Source: Vibrio sp. SCSIO 43135 (lineage in GTDB: Bacteria; Pseudomonadota; Gammaproteobacteria; Enterobacterales; Vibrionaceae). From it: a DNA stretch of 64,000 bases. Made by a program: the position numbers and the translations under genes. The DNA is taken from positions 248,001-312,000 of the forward strand of contig NZ_CP071859.1 of NCBI RefSeq assembly GCF_023716665.1, in the 5' to 3' direction. The notes under the pieces were generated by a model, which was not told where the DNA came from, made no database searches, and worked only from the letters and a program-made list of their open reading frames with translations. The first letter of the stretch is position 1; each line of letters opens with the position of its first letter. Below, one piece after another: positions 51,181-61,443 of this stretch.

Positions 51181-52173
51181 ATGCAGGGTTCTGTAACAGA
51201 ATTTCTTAAGCCACGTCTTGTTGACATCGAACAGATCAACACGACACACGCAAAAGTAACTCTTGAGCCGTTAGAGCGTGGTTTCGGTCATACTCTGGGT
51301 AATGCACTTCGCCGTATTCTTCTATCTTCTATGCCAGGTTGTGCTGTAACAGAAGTGGAAATTGAAGGCGTACTACACGAATACAGCACTAAAGAAGGTG
51401 TACAAGAGGATATCCTTGAGATTCTTCTTAACCTGAAAGGTCTTGCTGTTCGCGTTGCCGAAGGCAAAGATGAAGTGTTTATTACGCTGAACAAATCAGG
51501 CTCAGGCCCTGTGGTTGCAGGTGACATCACCCATGACGGTGATGTAGAGATCGTAAACCCGGAACACGTAATCTGTCACCTAACTGATGACAGTGCTGAG
51601 ATCGCAATGCGTATTAAAGTAGAACGTGGACGTGGTTATGTTCCAGCTTCTGCTCGTATCCATACTGAAGAAGATGAGCGTCCAATCGGTCGTCTACTTG
51701 TTGATGCAACTTACAGCCCAGTAGACAAAATTGCCTACTCTGTAGAGGCAGCACGTGTAGAACAGCGTACTGATTTAGACAAGCTTGTTATCGATATGGA
51801 AACGAACGGTACTCTTGAACCTGAGGAAGCTATCCGTCGTGCAGCTACTATCCTAGCTGAACAATTGGATGCATTCGTAGATCTTCGTGATGTACGTGTT
51901 CCTGAGGAGAAGGAAGAGAAGCCAGAATTCGATCCGATCCTACTGCGTCCTGTAGACGATCTTGAACTAACAGTTCGCTCTGCTAACTGTTTGAAAGCAG
52001 AAGCGATTCACTACATCGGTGATCTTGTACAGCGCACTGAGGTTGAGCTACTTAAAACGCCAAACCTTGGTAAAAAATCTCTTACTGAGATTAAAGACGT
52101 ACTTGCATCACGTGGTCTTTCTCTGGGCATGCGCCTAGAAAACTGGCCACCAGCGTCTATCGCTGAAGATTAA
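51181..52173 (+). CDS. rpoA: RNA polymerase alpha subunit
   Basis: 330 residues. The N-terminal domain (about 1-235) dimerises and holds beta/beta-prime ([23 protein letters not shown]). After a flexible acidic linker ([12 protein letters not shown]), the C-terminal domain (about 250-330) has [19 protein letters not shown] and [13 protein letters not shown], which bind UP elements and activators such as CRP. AGAGAGGAC precedes the start. Confidence 0.99.
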   Translation: MQGSVTEFLKPRLVDIEQINTTHAKVTLEPLERGFGHTLGNALRRILLSSMPGCAVTEVEIEGVLHEYSTKEGVQEDILEILLNLKGLAVRVAEGKDEVFITLNKSGSGPVVAGDITHDGDVEIVNPEHVICHLTDDSAEIAMRIKVERGRGYVPASARIHTEEDERPIGRLLVDATYSPVDKIAYSVEAARVEQRTDLDKLVIDMETNGTLEPEEAIRRAATILAEQLDAFVDLRDVRVPEEKEEKPEFDPILLRPVDDLELTVRSANCLKAEAIHYIGDLVQRTEVELLKTPNLGKKSLTEIKDVLASRGLSLGMRLENWPPASIAED

Positions 52174-52199
52174 TCGATACTAGTTAGAAGGATTAGGTC

Positions 52200-52580
52200 A
52201 TGCGCCATCGTAAGAGTGGTCGTCAACTCAACCGCAACAGCTCACATCGTAAAGCGATGTTTAGCAACATGGCTAGCTCTCTAGTACGTCATGAAGTTAT
52301 CAAGACTACTTTGCCAAAAGCAAAAGAGCTACGTCGCGTAGTTGAGCCTTTGATTACATTAGCTAAGACTGACAGTGTTGCTAACCGTCGTCTAGCATTT
52401 GCACGCACTCGTGATAACGAAGTAGTTGCAAAACTATTCAACGAACTAGGTCCACGTTTTGCTGCTCGTCAGGGCGGTTACACTCGTATCCTAAAAGCTG
52501 GCTTCCGTGCCGGTGATAAAGCTCCAATGGCTTACATTGAGCTTGTTGATCGCCCAGCTGCTGAAGAAGCTGCTGAGTAA
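52200..52580 (+). CDS. rplQ: 50S ribosomal protein L17
   Basis: 126 residues starting [20 protein letters not shown]. It is on the back of the 50S subunit near the tunnel exit. The C-terminal end is short and Ala/Glu-rich (RPAAEEAAE). It is the last gene of the alpha operon and is followed by a strong terminator within 25 bases. Confidence 0.98.
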
Positions 52581-52595
52581 TCAGTTCGTTAGAAC

Positions 52596-52629
52596 AAAAA
52601 AAGGCCGAGCGAAAGCTCGGCTTTTTTTG
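52596..52629. terminator. Terminator ending the ribosomal superoperon
   Basis: GCCGAGC (52604-52610), loop GAAA, GCTCGGC (52615-52621), with an A-run before and a T-run after. The symmetry means it can also end the reverse-strand DUF2780 transcript. Confidence 0.92.
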
Positions 52630-52661
52630 TATCTGTTGAAATCTCAACATTACCAGTTAAA

Positions 52662-53135
52662 TTACTCCGACCATAGCTTCTCTAAGGAGGTTAGCAGTCC
52701 ACTACTCGCACCTTGCTCGGTTAAGTAACCTAAGATCACGGGTGTAAACTGGCTGATCATTGATGGATCCAGTCCAACACTTTCAAATGCCTTTTTAACT
52801 GCTGGCATGTCTTGTAGTCCGCTAGCTAGGGTTGACACTTGATTGAACTCAGCCAACCCCGGAATGAGAGATGTTAGCTCTTTATTTTGCCCTGAGGTAA
52901 GTTGGCTTTGTGCTAAAGATAATAAGGCACTTCCTCCAGTCATTGCTTGCTGTTTTGATACGGGAAGTTGCTCAGTTAACTGGTCAGCTATTGGTGTTGA
53001 TTCTGCACTCATTCCTTTTGCTACCATATCCATCAAGCCTTGCTGCTCTTCTTTATCTGTCAGGCTGTCTAGGAAGGCATATGTTGGTGTAGAGGTGAGA
53101 CCAATAGTGGCGGCGAGAACTAAGTAGTTTTTCAT
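52662..53135 (-). CDS. DUF2780 family exported protein
   Basis: A protein of 157 residues with a signal peptide (MKNYLVLAATIGLTSTPTYA) and a helical domain of the DUF2780 type (GLDPSMISQFTPVILGYLTEQG near the C-terminus). Function unknown; expected to be periplasmic. The ATG at 53135 with AAGGAA upstream is chosen over longer in-frame starts because it puts the signal peptide at the N-terminus. It lies between two terminators, so it is probably its own unit. Confidence 0.82.
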   Translation of the reverse strand: MKNYLVLAATIGLTSTPTYAFLDSLTDKEEQQGLMDMVAKGMSAESTPIADQLTEQLPVSKQQAMTGGSALLSLAQSQLTSGQNKELTSLIPGLAEFNQVSTLASGLQDMPAVKKAFESVGLDPSMISQFTPVILGYLTEQGASSGLLTSLEKLWSE

Positions 53136-53175
53136 ACTTTTTCCTTGTTGTTTAACTCTTCCATATAGTTTAGAT

Positions 53176-53204
53176 AAAAAAAGCAGCGCGATGCGCTGCT
53201 TTTT
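53176..53204. terminator. Terminator between fklB and the DUF2780 gene
   Basis: GCAGCGC (53183-53189), loop GAT, GCGCTGC (53193-53199), with A7 on one side and T5 on the other. On the reverse strand it ends the fklB transcript. Confidence 0.9.
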
Positions 53205-53228
53205 AAACAATCGTAACAATGAGATTGC

Positions 53229-53849
53229 TTACAGGATTGCTAGTAGTTCTACTTCGAATACTAGAGCAGCAAAAGGAGGAATAGCAGCACCTGCACCGCG
53301 CTCACCGTATGCTAGGTCTTGTGGGATGTATAGCTTCCACTTAGAACCAACTGGCATTAGTTGAAGCGCTTCAACCCAACCTTTAATTACGCCCGTTACT
53401 GGGAATTCAGCTGGTTGACCGCGAGATACTGAGCTATCGAATACAGTACCGTCTGTTAGTTCGCCGTGGTAATGAACTCGAACTTGCTTGTCTGAAGTTG
53501 GGATTTCACCTGTACCTTCAGTAATGATCTCATATTGTAGGCCTGATTCAAGAACAGTAACTTCAGGGCGAAGAGCATTGTCTTTTAGGTACGCTTCACC
53601 GTCTGCTGCCGCTGCTTTAGCTGCTTCTTGACGAGCTGATTCTGCACGAGTGTGAAGCTCTTGCAGTGCATTGTTGATCTCATCAATTTCGATAGCTGGC
53701 ATATCACCAGTTAGTGCAGTTGCGATCCCTGCTGCGATAGCATCAACGCTTAGGCCTTCTAGACCAGAACCTGCAAGTTGTTGGCCCATTTGCAGACCAA
53801 TACCGTAGCTTGCTTTTTGCTCTACAGTTTCAAATTTTACTTCAGACAT
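53229..53849 (-). CDS. fklB: FKBP-type peptidyl-prolyl isomerase FklB (FKBP22)
   Basis: 206 residues, the E. coli FklB length, starting [22 protein letters not shown]. The N-terminal helical part (about 1-100) dimerises, and the C-terminal FKBP domain (about 115-206) has [18 protein letters not shown], the active-site Trp in [12 protein letters not shown] and [23 protein letters not shown]. No signal peptide is visible, so it is expected in the cytoplasm. It is divergent from ytfB, as in E. coli. Confidence 0.94.
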   Translation of the reverse strand: MSEVKFETVEQKASYGIGLQMGQQLAGSGLEGLSVDAIAAGIATALTGDMPAIEIDEINNALQELHTRAESARQEAAKAAAADGEAYLKDNALRPEVTVLESGLQYEIITEGTGEIPTSDKQVRVHYHGELTDGTVFDSSVSRGQPAEFPVTGVIKGWVEALQLMPVGSKWKLYIPQDLAYGERGAGAAIPPFAALVFEVELLAIL

Positions 53850-54084
53850 GAAAGTCACTCTTTGTATGATAGACAAGAAAGAGCACAGGATAACAGGTAT
53901 AGAAAAAGGATGAAACGCCTGCTACAACTGTATAGCGCGATAAGTCTACAGTGTGAGCTCTATCTTACTACGCCGCGAAAATTACAATATTTTACCGACT
54001 AATGACCTTGCTAAGCTAAATTCCCTATACTCAGAGCGAGTCTGTTTTTATACTAATCATATTCAAGTTTGGGAACGGATAGTA

Positions 54085-54645
54085 ATGAATCGCCGTAAGA
54101 AGAAACAGCAGCAGGTTGATTACGTTGCATTAATTCAGGAAAGAGTTAAGCAGGTAGATTGGAAGAAAGCGAGTTTAGAACTAAAGTCGCTTTGGTTAAG
54201 TTTGCCTAAATTGCATCAAAGAGCATTGATGGTATTAGTACCACTTGTGATGATTTTGCTGGTTTTACCTACCCCTAAATCGGACGTTGAGCCTTCCATC
54301 AAGCCGAATCAAAGGGTAGAGATAGACATTAATACCCAAGGTTTGAGTGAACAAAAAAGCCAAGCGACAGTCACAGCCCCAATCGAGTCTTGGAGTGAAT
54401 ACACGGTGAAAAGTGGCGATACACTTGCCCAGGTATTCCGTGCTAATGGTTTGCCAATGGCAGATTTAAACGCTTTGGTAAAAGTTGAGGGTACCGACAA
54501 GCCATTAAGTCGAATTAAGAAGGGCCAGTTAGTGCGTTTTAAACTCGCATCTGATGGTAAGCTCGATATTCTTCAGCTAGAGAAAAATAGTGGTTCAGTG
54601 ATGTTTTTCCGTCTTTCTGATGGAGGATTTGGACGCAGTAAGTAA
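54085..54645 (+). CDS. ytfB: YtfB/OapA-type cell-envelope protein with LysM-like domain
   Basis: A protein of 186 residues: a basic cytoplasmic N-terminus, one transmembrane helix at about 47-63 and a periplasmic opacity-associated/LysM-like domain (about 104-153, YTVKSGDTLAQVFRANGL). YtfB in E. coli binds glycans at the septum and affects division. The start at 54085 puts the basic segment first. The divergent fklB neighbour agrees with the E. coli order. Its 3' end overlaps the convergent permease gene by 51 bases. Confidence 0.88.
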   Translation: MNRRKKKQQQVDYVALIQERVKQVDWKKASLELKSLWLSLPKLHQRALMVLVPLVMILLVLPTPKSDVEPSIKPNQRVEIDINTQGLSEQKSQATVTAPIESWSEYTVKSGDTLAQVFRANGLPMADLNALVKVEGTDKPLSRIKKGQLVRFKLASDGKLDILQLEKNSGSVMFFRLSDGGFGRSK

Positions 54646-55497
54646 CGGATGCTTTTCCCTTCTTCTTAACACGCTCTTCCAAGGTAGTAGCGGAGCTATT
54701 ATCAATGCTATGCCCGCTATGGTGAATCCATCTGGGATCTCGTTAAACCCAATTGCTCCAATAATAGCAACGAACACCAACCCCGAATATTCCGCTAACG
54801 CAACTTGGCTAGCCTGTGCCTTTTTGTATGCCAGGACCGCGAGTCCGTTGTAGGTTAGAATCAATACGGCGCTTACCACTATCCATAGTACCTGCGTATT
54901 TGTAATTGGTTGCCAGTAAATGTAGGCAAGAGCCGTTGATACTGGCAGAGAACTCAACGTTGTCCAAAATAGTGTAGCTATCATAGGTTGTTCTGAAGGT
55001 AGCCTACGCACCAATATATTAAATAGCGCTAAAGTGATTGCGGTACCGAGTGCAAAAATCGCTGCCCAATGAAATTGTGAAGGTCTGAGCACAATTAACA
55101 CCCCAATAAATCCAATGCAGGTAGAGATTACTTTAGTGACATTTGGTGTTTCTTTGAGTAGCCAAATCGACAGAGGCAGCATGATCAGTGGGGCGGCATA
55201 AAAGACAGCGTTAGCAGTAGCCAAAGGTAGATAGGTTATAGCGACCATCATACAGCCGCTGCCCATCATAATCAGTTGTCCTCTAGTCACTGTAGTGATT
55301 ACGGCGGTTAACTTGCGTTGTCGATGATGAAGCTGTAACCAAAAAGGTAGGATGATCGCGACCGAAGTGAGTTGCCGTATGAATATGTATTGGAAGGGAG
55401 ATATCCCTCCCTCTAACAATTTTACCGCTACATCAGACAACGACGCCGCTAGATTTCCAACAACCAGTAACATTACCGCAACGGATTGAGGTGACAT
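54595..55497 (-). CDS. DMT-superfamily (EamA) transporter
   Basis: An inner-membrane protein of 300 residues with ten hydrophobic segments in two EamA repeats; it starts MSPQSVAVMLLVVGNLAASLSD and ends in a basic tail. Such permeases move metabolites or small cations; the substrate cannot be told. It follows the ElaA-type gene by two bases, so the pair is probably one unit, and its C-terminal 17 codons overlap ytfB on the other strand. Confidence 0.88.
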   Translation of the reverse strand: MSPQSVAVMLLVVGNLAASLSDVAVKLLEGGISPFQYIFIRQLTSVAIILPFWLQLHHRQRKLTAVITTVTRGQLIMMGSGCMMVAITYLPLATANAVFYAAPLIMLPLSIWLLKETPNVTKVISTCIGFIGVLIVLRPSQFHWAAIFALGTAITLALFNILVRRLPSEQPMIATLFWTTLSSLPVSTALAYIYWQPITNTQVLWIVVSAVLILTYNGLAVLAYKKAQASQVALAEYSGLVFVAIIGAIGFNEIPDGFTIAGIALIIAPLLPWKSVLRRREKHPLLTASKSSIRKTEKHH

Positions 55498-55499
55498 CG

Positions 55500-55952
55500 C
55501 TAGTCCTTACGAAGCATATCTATATGTGGGATACCGTCTTCCAAGTAAGGTGGTGAGCTTTTTTTAAAACCGTGAGCTTGGTAGAAGTGCTCGAGATGAG
55601 CCTGAGCACCTATCTCGATATCTTTATTTGGCCATAATTGTTCGCACTCCAACAGTGCTTTTGCGACGAGTTTGTGGCCTATGCCGTCACCACGTACGTT
55701 TTCTTTAGTTGCGATTCTACCTATGCTGATATTGGAGTAACTGACGCCTGCTGGGAGTAGGCGAGCGCATGCGACAATTTCGCCGCTCTGTCGGCCAATT
55801 AGGTGATGCACCTCGGTATGGGTATCTTTGTCGTCGAGTTCAGGGTAAGGACAGTTTTGTTCTACAACAAAGACGTTCACTCTAAGTTTAAGTAGTTCGT
55901 AGAGTTCATATTGGGATAACTCGGAAAAGCGTTTTAGTTGCCACTCAATCAT
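55500..55952 (-). CDS. elaA: ElaA-type GNAT acetyltransferase
   Basis: 150 residues, starting MIEWQLKRFSELSQYELYELLKLRVNVFVVEQNCPYPELDDKD, the typical ElaA sequence. The acetyl-CoA-binding loop is in RGDGIGHKLVAKAL. The substrate is unknown. It precedes the permease gene by two bases on the same strand, so the two are probably co-transcribed. Confidence 0.88.
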   Translation of the reverse strand: MIEWQLKRFSELSQYELYELLKLRVNVFVVEQNCPYPELDDKDTHTEVHHLIGRQSGEIVACARLLPAGVSYSNISIGRIATKENVRGDGIGHKLVAKALLECEQLWPNKDIEIGAQAHLEHFYQAHGFKKSSPPYLEDGIPHIDMLRKD

Positions 55953-56022
55953 TGGATAGTACTGGTTGTCTGAAATATTGATAAACTATAGCAATGAGAG
56001 GAAAGGGTGGCATTAACATATG

Positions 56023-56586
56023 TTAAGAGGTTGCCCGGTTTTTTATTCGGCTTAAGCTAATGGCGGTGATCCCCAAATAGGCCGCGATTTGATAGTCATT
56101 GAGTCGTTCCAGTAGTTCTGGGTAATGTTGGCAAAACAACTCGTAACGTTCTTCTGGTGTATATAACAACATAAAGCGTTCTTTGTTCTCTTTGTACATA
56201 AGCTGCGTTTCTAGCAGTTTTAGATAGATAGGGTGATTGACCTCCCGCCATTGCTGGAAAACCTCTATTGGTAGACAAAGCAGTGAACAAGCCGTTAGCG
56301 TTTCTAATAAGTAAGGAGAGGGTTGGTTTTTTATTACGCTTTCAAATCCAATGATCCAGTCGAGTTCCCAGTAAAACTCTTTGCTGAACTCTTTTCCCTT
56401 TTCTGTCAGGTAGCCTGCATGGCATACACCATCAAGAACGAAGTAAATATGGGACGCGATCTCCCCTTGATTGATTAGGATATGGCGAGTTGGGAGTTCT
56501 AACTCTGTCGTCACTTCGCCAATTTGAGTAATTTCGTCTTGAGTAAAACCATGCTTATCAAGTTGCTGAATAAGTCTTAAATCCAT
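56023..56586 (-). CDS. Crp/Fnr-family regulator-like protein
   Basis: 187 residues. The N-terminal 120 residues form a cyclic-nucleotide-binding-type beta roll (ILINQGEIASHIYFVLDGVCHAGYL). The short C-terminal part (LLERLNDYQIAAYLGITAISLSRIKNR) has the look of a single helix-turn-helix. The Glu and Arg that grip cAMP in CRP are not evident, so the ligand, if any, is probably different. A terminator separates it from upstream cpdB. Its targets are not known. Confidence 0.82.
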   Translation of the reverse strand: MDLRLIQQLDKHGFTQDEITQIGEVTTELELPTRHILINQGEIASHIYFVLDGVCHAGYLTEKGKEFSKEFYWELDWIIGFESVIKNQPSPYLLETLTACSLLCLPIEVFQQWREVNHPIYLKLLETQLMYKENKERFMLLYTPEERYELFCQHYPELLERLNDYQIAAYLGITAISLSRIKNRATS

Positions 56587-56597
56587 CTTTGCTCCTA

Positions 56598-56630
56598 CAA
56601 AAAAGCCGCAACATGAGTTGCGGCTTTTTA
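56598..56630. terminator. Terminator after cpdB
   Basis: AAAAAGCCGCAAC, loop ATGA, GTTGCGGCTTTTT. The 13-base stem is perfect and works on both strands; on the reverse strand it ends cpdB before the regulator gene. Confidence 0.92.
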
Positions 56631-56647
56631 CTTTATATAACTAATGC

Positions 56648-58627
56648 CTATTTTTGTAGATCAATCTGGTAAACACCAAAGCCAACATCGTCTGTCGCGA
56701 CACGTTTCATTGGGTACTGACCTTTCTCTTCGATGAACTTCGCAGCTTTTTCACTTGGTGAAGTTTCAAAACGGATATCCAGCTTCTTGTCCGACTTGAT
56801 AGGAGCGAATGTCCAGTTGTTGTCTGCACTTGGTGTTACTTCACCTTTCTCTTGGCTTACGCGAGAGATGTATGCCGCGATAACTGAACGGTTTTCATCT
56901 GGAGAATCGAACGCAACGAACTCAGAGCCAGTGCCAGGGAATTTGTTGCTGTATGCACGGTAGTTGTTAGTTGCAATAATGAAGTCTTGATTCATTTCGA
57001 TAGGCTTACCTTGGTAAGTTAGTCCTACGATACGCTCAGAACCTTCGTTAATAACTTTACAGTTACCATCGTATTTTGCTGGTTGAGTAACATCGATCTG
57101 GTAGTTCACGCCATCGATAACATCGAAGTTGTAAGTACGGAAGCCATCCCAGTCAATAAGCTGTTGAGGAGCTGTGCTGTTCACGTCAATTTGCTTGAAC
57201 TGGCCTGCAGTACACTCTAGCCACTCTTTTACTTCTTTACCTGTTACTTTCATCGCTACTAGCGTATTCGGGTACAAGTAAAGGTCCGCGGCGTTACGGA
57301 ACGTTAACTGGCCAGATTCAACTTCAGTAAAGTTTGCAGGGTCATTCTTACGGCCGCCTGCTTTAAATGGTGCAGCAGCAGAAAGAACAGGGATATCCGC
57401 TAGATCAGGGTCACCTTGGATGAAACGCTCAACGTAATCTTTTTGAGCTAGGTTGACGATTTGCACGGTTGGGTCGTCTTGAACAAGTGCTAGGAAGCTG
57501 TACATCACATCGTTCGCTTTACCAATTGGTTGGTTAACGAAGTCACGTGTGCCTTTGTGGTCGGCTTCTAGTGCTTTAACGATACCAGCGTCCGCGTCCG
57601 CCAGAGATTTCTTTTCTGTTTTGCTGTAGATCGGGCGAGCTTCAGATTGGCCTTTTTCTACTTCCCACTTACCGTCTTTTTGAACCAGAGTTAGATCCAT
57701 GATACCAACGTGACTACCCCAACGGCCTGGCATTACAGCCGCTACGCCATTGATTGTGCCGTTTTCGTTGTCGATCCCTTGCATGTTGTCAAAGCCCTTA
57801 CCAGGGAATACAGCATGCGAGTGACCAAATGCAATGGCATCGATACCTTCAACTTCTGATAGGTAGTAAGTTGAGTTTTCTTCACCTTGCTTGTACGGGT
57901 CCATTGAGACACCAGAGTGCGGGATAGCAACAATCACTTCCGCACCTTCTTCCTTCATTTGAGGAATCAGTTCTTCTGCTGTTTCTTTAATGTCACGAGC
58001 GGTAACTTTACCCTCAAGGTTCTTCTTATCCCAAATCATGATTTGTGGTGGAACAAAGCCGATGTAACCCACTTTTACTTCATGCTCTACGCCCGCAGTA
58101 TCTTTAAATGTGTGCGTTTTGATGATGTATGGCTTGAAGTAGTGCTCACCTGTTTTGGCATCAAATACGTTTGCACTGATGTAAGGGAACTCTGCATCAT
58201 TGATAGATTCAGCTAGGAATTCTAAGCCGTAGTTGAATTCGTGGTTACCAATGTTACCAGCATCATAGTTTAGCTGGTTCATCGCTTTGTACGCCGGGTG
58301 AACTTCGCCAGCTTCGATGCCTTTGTCTGCCATGTAGTCACCCATTGGGCTACCTTGCAGCAAGTCACCATTATCAACAAGAACACTGTTGGTTACTTCA
58401 GCACGAGCTTCTTTAACCAGTGTTGCAGTACGAGCAAGACCGATCTTTTGGCTTGGCTTGTCTTTGTAGTAATCGTAATCCATTAGGTTGGTATGAATAT
58501 CTGTTGTTTCAACAACACGTAGTTTGATTACTTCGTCAGTATCTGGAGTAGTCGTACAACCAGATAGCGTCGCTAGGCCAAGACCTGCGATTACTGCGAT
58601 TGATAAAGGTTTCATTGCCGATTTCAT
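56648..58627 (-). CDS. cpdB: 2',3'-cyclic-nucleotide 2'-phosphodiesterase/3'-nucleotidase, lipoprotein form
   Basis: 659 residues of the 5'-nucleotidase/CpdB family. A metallophosphoesterase domain has [21 protein letters not shown], and FGHSHAVF, followed by the C-terminal substrate-binding domain ([20 protein letters not shown]). The N-terminus [20 protein letters not shown] leads to LSGC, predicting lipidation at Cys24, whereas enterobacterial CpdB is a free periplasmic enzyme. It scavenges nucleotides outside the cytoplasm. I chose 58627; an in-frame start at 58687 has a longer unrelated leader. Confidence 0.9.
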   Translation of the reverse strand: MKSAMKPLSIAVIAGLGLATLSGCTTTPDTDEVIKLRVVETTDIHTNLMDYDYYKDKPSQKIGLARTATLVKEARAEVTNSVLVDNGDLLQGSPMGDYMADKGIEAGEVHPAYKAMNQLNYDAGNIGNHEFNYGLEFLAESINDAEFPYISANVFDAKTGEHYFKPYIIKTHTFKDTAGVEHEVKVGYIGFVPPQIMIWDKKNLEGKVTARDIKETAEELIPQMKEEGAEVIVAIPHSGVSMDPYKQGEENSTYYLSEVEGIDAIAFGHSHAVFPGKGFDNMQGIDNENGTINGVAAVMPGRWGSHVGIMDLTLVQKDGKWEVEKGQSEARPIYSKTEKKSLADADAGIVKALEADHKGTRDFVNQPIGKANDVMYSFLALVQDDPTVQIVNLAQKDYVERFIQGDPDLADIPVLSAAAPFKAGGRKNDPANFTEVESGQLTFRNAADLYLYPNTLVAMKVTGKEVKEWLECTAGQFKQIDVNSTAPQQLIDWDGFRTYNFDVIDGVNYQIDVTQPAKYDGNCKVINEGSERIVGLTYQGKPIEMNQDFIIATNNYRAYSNKFPGTGSEFVAFDSPDENRSVIAAYISRVSQEKGEVTPSADNNWTFAPIKSDKKLDIRFETSPSEKAAKFIEEKGQYPMKRVATDDVGFGVYQIDLQK

Positions 58628-59045
58628 GGAAAGCTCCAATTTGGAATAGAAGAGATTTGTTGCGTAATGTAACAAATTACTATGCAAACAAATTAATTTG
58701 GAGCACGAAAGTGTGAACCCTTTCGGCGTTATAAGGCGAAATTTGGCGCTAAGTATAAGAATTTAGAATTTTTTAATAAATCGACATTCTGTTTATAAAT
58801 GCTCTTATTGTTTTAAGTAATAAAAAATGAAATTTTAGAATTTCCGGTAATATATGCAGGTGTCCATAATGCGACTATCTGAAAGTATTAAGTGATGGGC
58901 TACAGCAGTGGAATTGAGAGTCTCAAAAGTTAGATTGGTTCTTATCTAATACTCAAATCAACAATAGTGCTATTGCCTTCTCAATATACTTTCGACCAAA
59001 GATTTAGGGACATAAATAAGCCTAAAGGCTTAAAAGGAAACACAT
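58628..59045. other. Divergent region between cpdB and cysD
   Basis: A 418-base gap with no gene, very AT-rich at 58740-58860. It must hold both promoters. An inverted repeat TTAGAT (58930-58935)/ATCTAA (58944-58949) and a small hairpin AAGCC-TAAA-GGCTT (59018-59031) just before the cysD ribosome site (AAAAGGAAA) are the only structures seen. CysB control of cysDN is expected from other bacteria but I could not place a site. Confidence 0.4.
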
Positions 59046-59954
59046 ATGGATCAACAACGCCTGACTCACTTAAAGCAGCTCGAAGCTGAGAGTATTCATA
59101 TTATCCGCGAGGTCGCCGCTGAGTTTGATAACCCAGTGATGATGTACTCGATTGGTAAAGACTCTTCAGTGATGCTTCATTTGGCTCGCAAAGCTTTCTA
59201 CCCAGGGAAAATTCCTTTCCCTCTACTCCATGTCGATACAGATTGGAAATTCCGTGAAATGATCGAATTCCGTGATCGTACCGCTGAAAAGTATGGCTTC
59301 GATTTACTTGTTCATAAGAACCCAGAAGGTTTGGCGATGGGGTGTAGCCCATTTGTTCACGGCTCGTCGAAGCATACTGACATCATGAAAACGCAAGGGT
59401 TAAAGCAAGCGCTCAATAAATATGGTTTTGACGCAGCTTTCGGTGGTGCTCGTCGTGATGAAGAAAAATCTCGTGCAAAAGAGCGCGTTTACTCCTTCCG
59501 TGATAAAAATCATACATGGGATCCTAAGAACCAACGTCCGGAGCTTTGGAAAACGTATAACGGTCAGGTGAATAAAGGGGAGAGCATCCGCGTTTTCCCG
59601 CTATCTAATTGGACTGAACTTGATATCTGGCAGTACATCTACCTGGAAAATATTGAAATCGTGCCACTTTACCTATCTGACAAGAGACCAGTAGTTGAAC
59701 GTGATGGCATGCTGATCATGGTGGATGACGATCGTATGGAGCTTCAACCGGGTGAAGTGATCGAAGAGAAAAGCGTTCGTTTCCGTACATTAGGTTGCTA
59801 CCCATTAACTGGTGCTATCGAGTCTGAAGCGAATACGTTGACAGGCATTATAGAAGAGATGTTGGTGGCAACATCCAGTGAGCGCCAAGGACGAGCGATC
59901 GACCACGATCAGTCAGGATCGATGGAACTTAAAAAACGACAAGGCTACTTCTAA
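59046..59954 (+). CDS. cysD: Sulfate adenylyltransferase subunit 2
   Basis: 302 residues, starting [27 protein letters not shown]. The PAPS-reductase-like fold has the PP-loop [12 protein letters not shown], and [20 protein letters not shown] is the usual CysD core. With CysN it makes adenosine phosphosulfate from ATP and sulfate. The ATG has AAAGGAAACACAT ahead. cysN follows after 16 bases. Confidence 0.97.
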   Translation: MDQQRLTHLKQLEAESIHIIREVAAEFDNPVMMYSIGKDSSVMLHLARKAFYPGKIPFPLLHVDTDWKFREMIEFRDRTAEKYGFDLLVHKNPEGLAMGCSPFVHGSSKHTDIMKTQGLKQALNKYGFDAAFGGARRDEEKSRAKERVYSFRDKNHTWDPKNQRPELWKTYNGQVNKGESIRVFPLSNWTELDIWQYIYLENIEIVPLYLSDKRPVVERDGMLIMVDDDRMELQPGEVIEEKSVRFRTLGCYPLTGAIESEANTLTGIIEEMLVATSSERQGRAIDHDQSGSMELKKRQGYF

Positions 59955-59970
59955 GGATCAAGGAACGATT

Positions 59971-61398
59971 ATGAACAGTGCAGTAGAAGCTCAACTTGCT
60001 GAGCTAGGTATTGAAGGTTACCTAAACCAACACCAACATAAATCCCTACTTCGATTCCTTACTTGTGGCTCGGTAGATGATGGTAAAAGTACTTTGATTG
60101 GGCGCTTACTCCATGACACACAACAGATTTATGAAGATCAGTTAGCAGCGGTTCATTCTGATAGCCAGCGTGTTGGTACAACTGGCGAAAAACCGGATTT
60201 AGCACTATTGGTTGATGGCCTTCAGGCTGAGCGTGAGCAAGGGATTACCATTGATGTTGCTTACCGCTATTTCTCGACTCAAAAACGTAAATTCATCATT
60301 GCCGACACTCCAGGGCATGAGCAATACACTCGCAATATGGCTACTGGAGCATCAACTTGTGATTTAGCTGTCATTCTAATTGATGCTCGCAAAGGTGTGT
60401 TGGATCAGACGCGTCGTCACTCGTTTATCTCCAACTTATTGGGCATTAAACACTTTGTTGTTGCGGTCAATAAAATGGATTTGGTCGATTATTCTCAAGA
60501 TCGCTTCGAGACGATTCGAGATGAGTACTTAGCGTTTGCTGAAAACCTGCAAGGTGACACAAATATTCAGATTTTGCCGCTATCGGCGCTAGAAGGTGAA
60601 AACGTTGCCTCTTCAAGCGCGCAAATGAAGTGGTTTGATGGTCCATCGTTACTTGATCTTCTGGAAGGTGTTGATATTGATGCAACGAAATCATCGGGTG
60701 ATTTCCGTTTCCCCGTTCAGTATGTCAATCGTCCTAATTTAGATTTTCGTGGCTTTGCTGGAACGATCGCTTCTGGAACAGTAAAAGTTGGTGATGAAAT
60801 CAAAGCGTTACCCTCAGGCAAAACCTCAAAGATTGAGCGTATTGTGACCTTTGATGGTGACTTAGAAGAAGCGCAAGCCGGTTTAGCCGTTACTCTGACG
60901 TTAGAAGATGAAATTGATATTAGCCGTGGCGATCTTATCGTTCTGCAAAATGCGCAGGTGGAATCAAGTAACCATCTTCTCGCAGACATCGTATGGATGA
61001 CTGAACAGCCTCTACAACCTGGCCGTGAGTACGATATCAAAGTCGCAGGTAAGAAAACGGTGGGGCAGGTTGAAGCTATTCGCCACCAATACGACATCAA
61101 CCAATTATCTAAGCATGATGCTAATGAATTACCTTTGAACGGGATTGGTTTATGTGAGTGGTCGTTCACCGAATCGGTAGCTCTCGATAACTACCTGTCT
61201 TGTGCTGATACGGGAGGTTTTATCGTTATCGACCGTCTAACTAATGTGACTGTTGGGGCTGGGTTAGTTCGAGAAAGCTTAACCCATATCGAACGTACGG
61301 CGGGAGACTTCTCAGCGTTTGAGTTAGAGCTTAATGCGCTTGTTCGTAAACACTTCCCTCACTGGGAGGCGAAGGACTTAAATCAGCTATTTAAGTAA
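59971..61398 (+). CDS. cysN: Sulfate adenylyltransferase subunit 1 (GTPase)
   Basis: 475 residues of the EF-Tu-like GTPase family. The N-terminal [18 protein letters not shown] precedes G1 [10 protein letters not shown], then G3 DTPGHEQYT and G4 VNKMD. GTP hydrolysis drives APS formation with CysD. There is no fused CysC kinase domain, since the protein ends at the CysN C-terminus; a separate cysC lies downstream. ATG 59971 with AAGGAACG upstream is chosen over an in-frame start at 59878 inside cysD. Confidence 0.97.
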   Translation: MNSAVEAQLAELGIEGYLNQHQHKSLLRFLTCGSVDDGKSTLIGRLLHDTQQIYEDQLAAVHSDSQRVGTTGEKPDLALLVDGLQAEREQGITIDVAYRYFSTQKRKFIIADTPGHEQYTRNMATGASTCDLAVILIDARKGVLDQTRRHSFISNLLGIKHFVVAVNKMDLVDYSQDRFETIRDEYLAFAENLQGDTNIQILPLSALEGENVASSSAQMKWFDGPSLLDLLEGVDIDATKSSGDFRFPVQYVNRPNLDFRGFAGTIASGTVKVGDEIKALPSGKTSKIERIVTFDGDLEEAQAGLAVTLTLEDEIDISRGDLIVLQNAQVESSNHLLADIVWMTEQPLQPGREYDIKVAGKKTVGQVEAIRHQYDINQLSKHDANELPLNGIGLCEWSFTESVALDNYLSCADTGGFIVIDRLTNVTVGAGLVRESLTHIERTAGDFSAFELELNALVRKHFPHWEAKDLNQLFK

Positions 61399-61443
61399 AT
61401 AGCATTGCGGAGCTGAGAAAGCTCCGCTAGTTAAGGATGAGTT

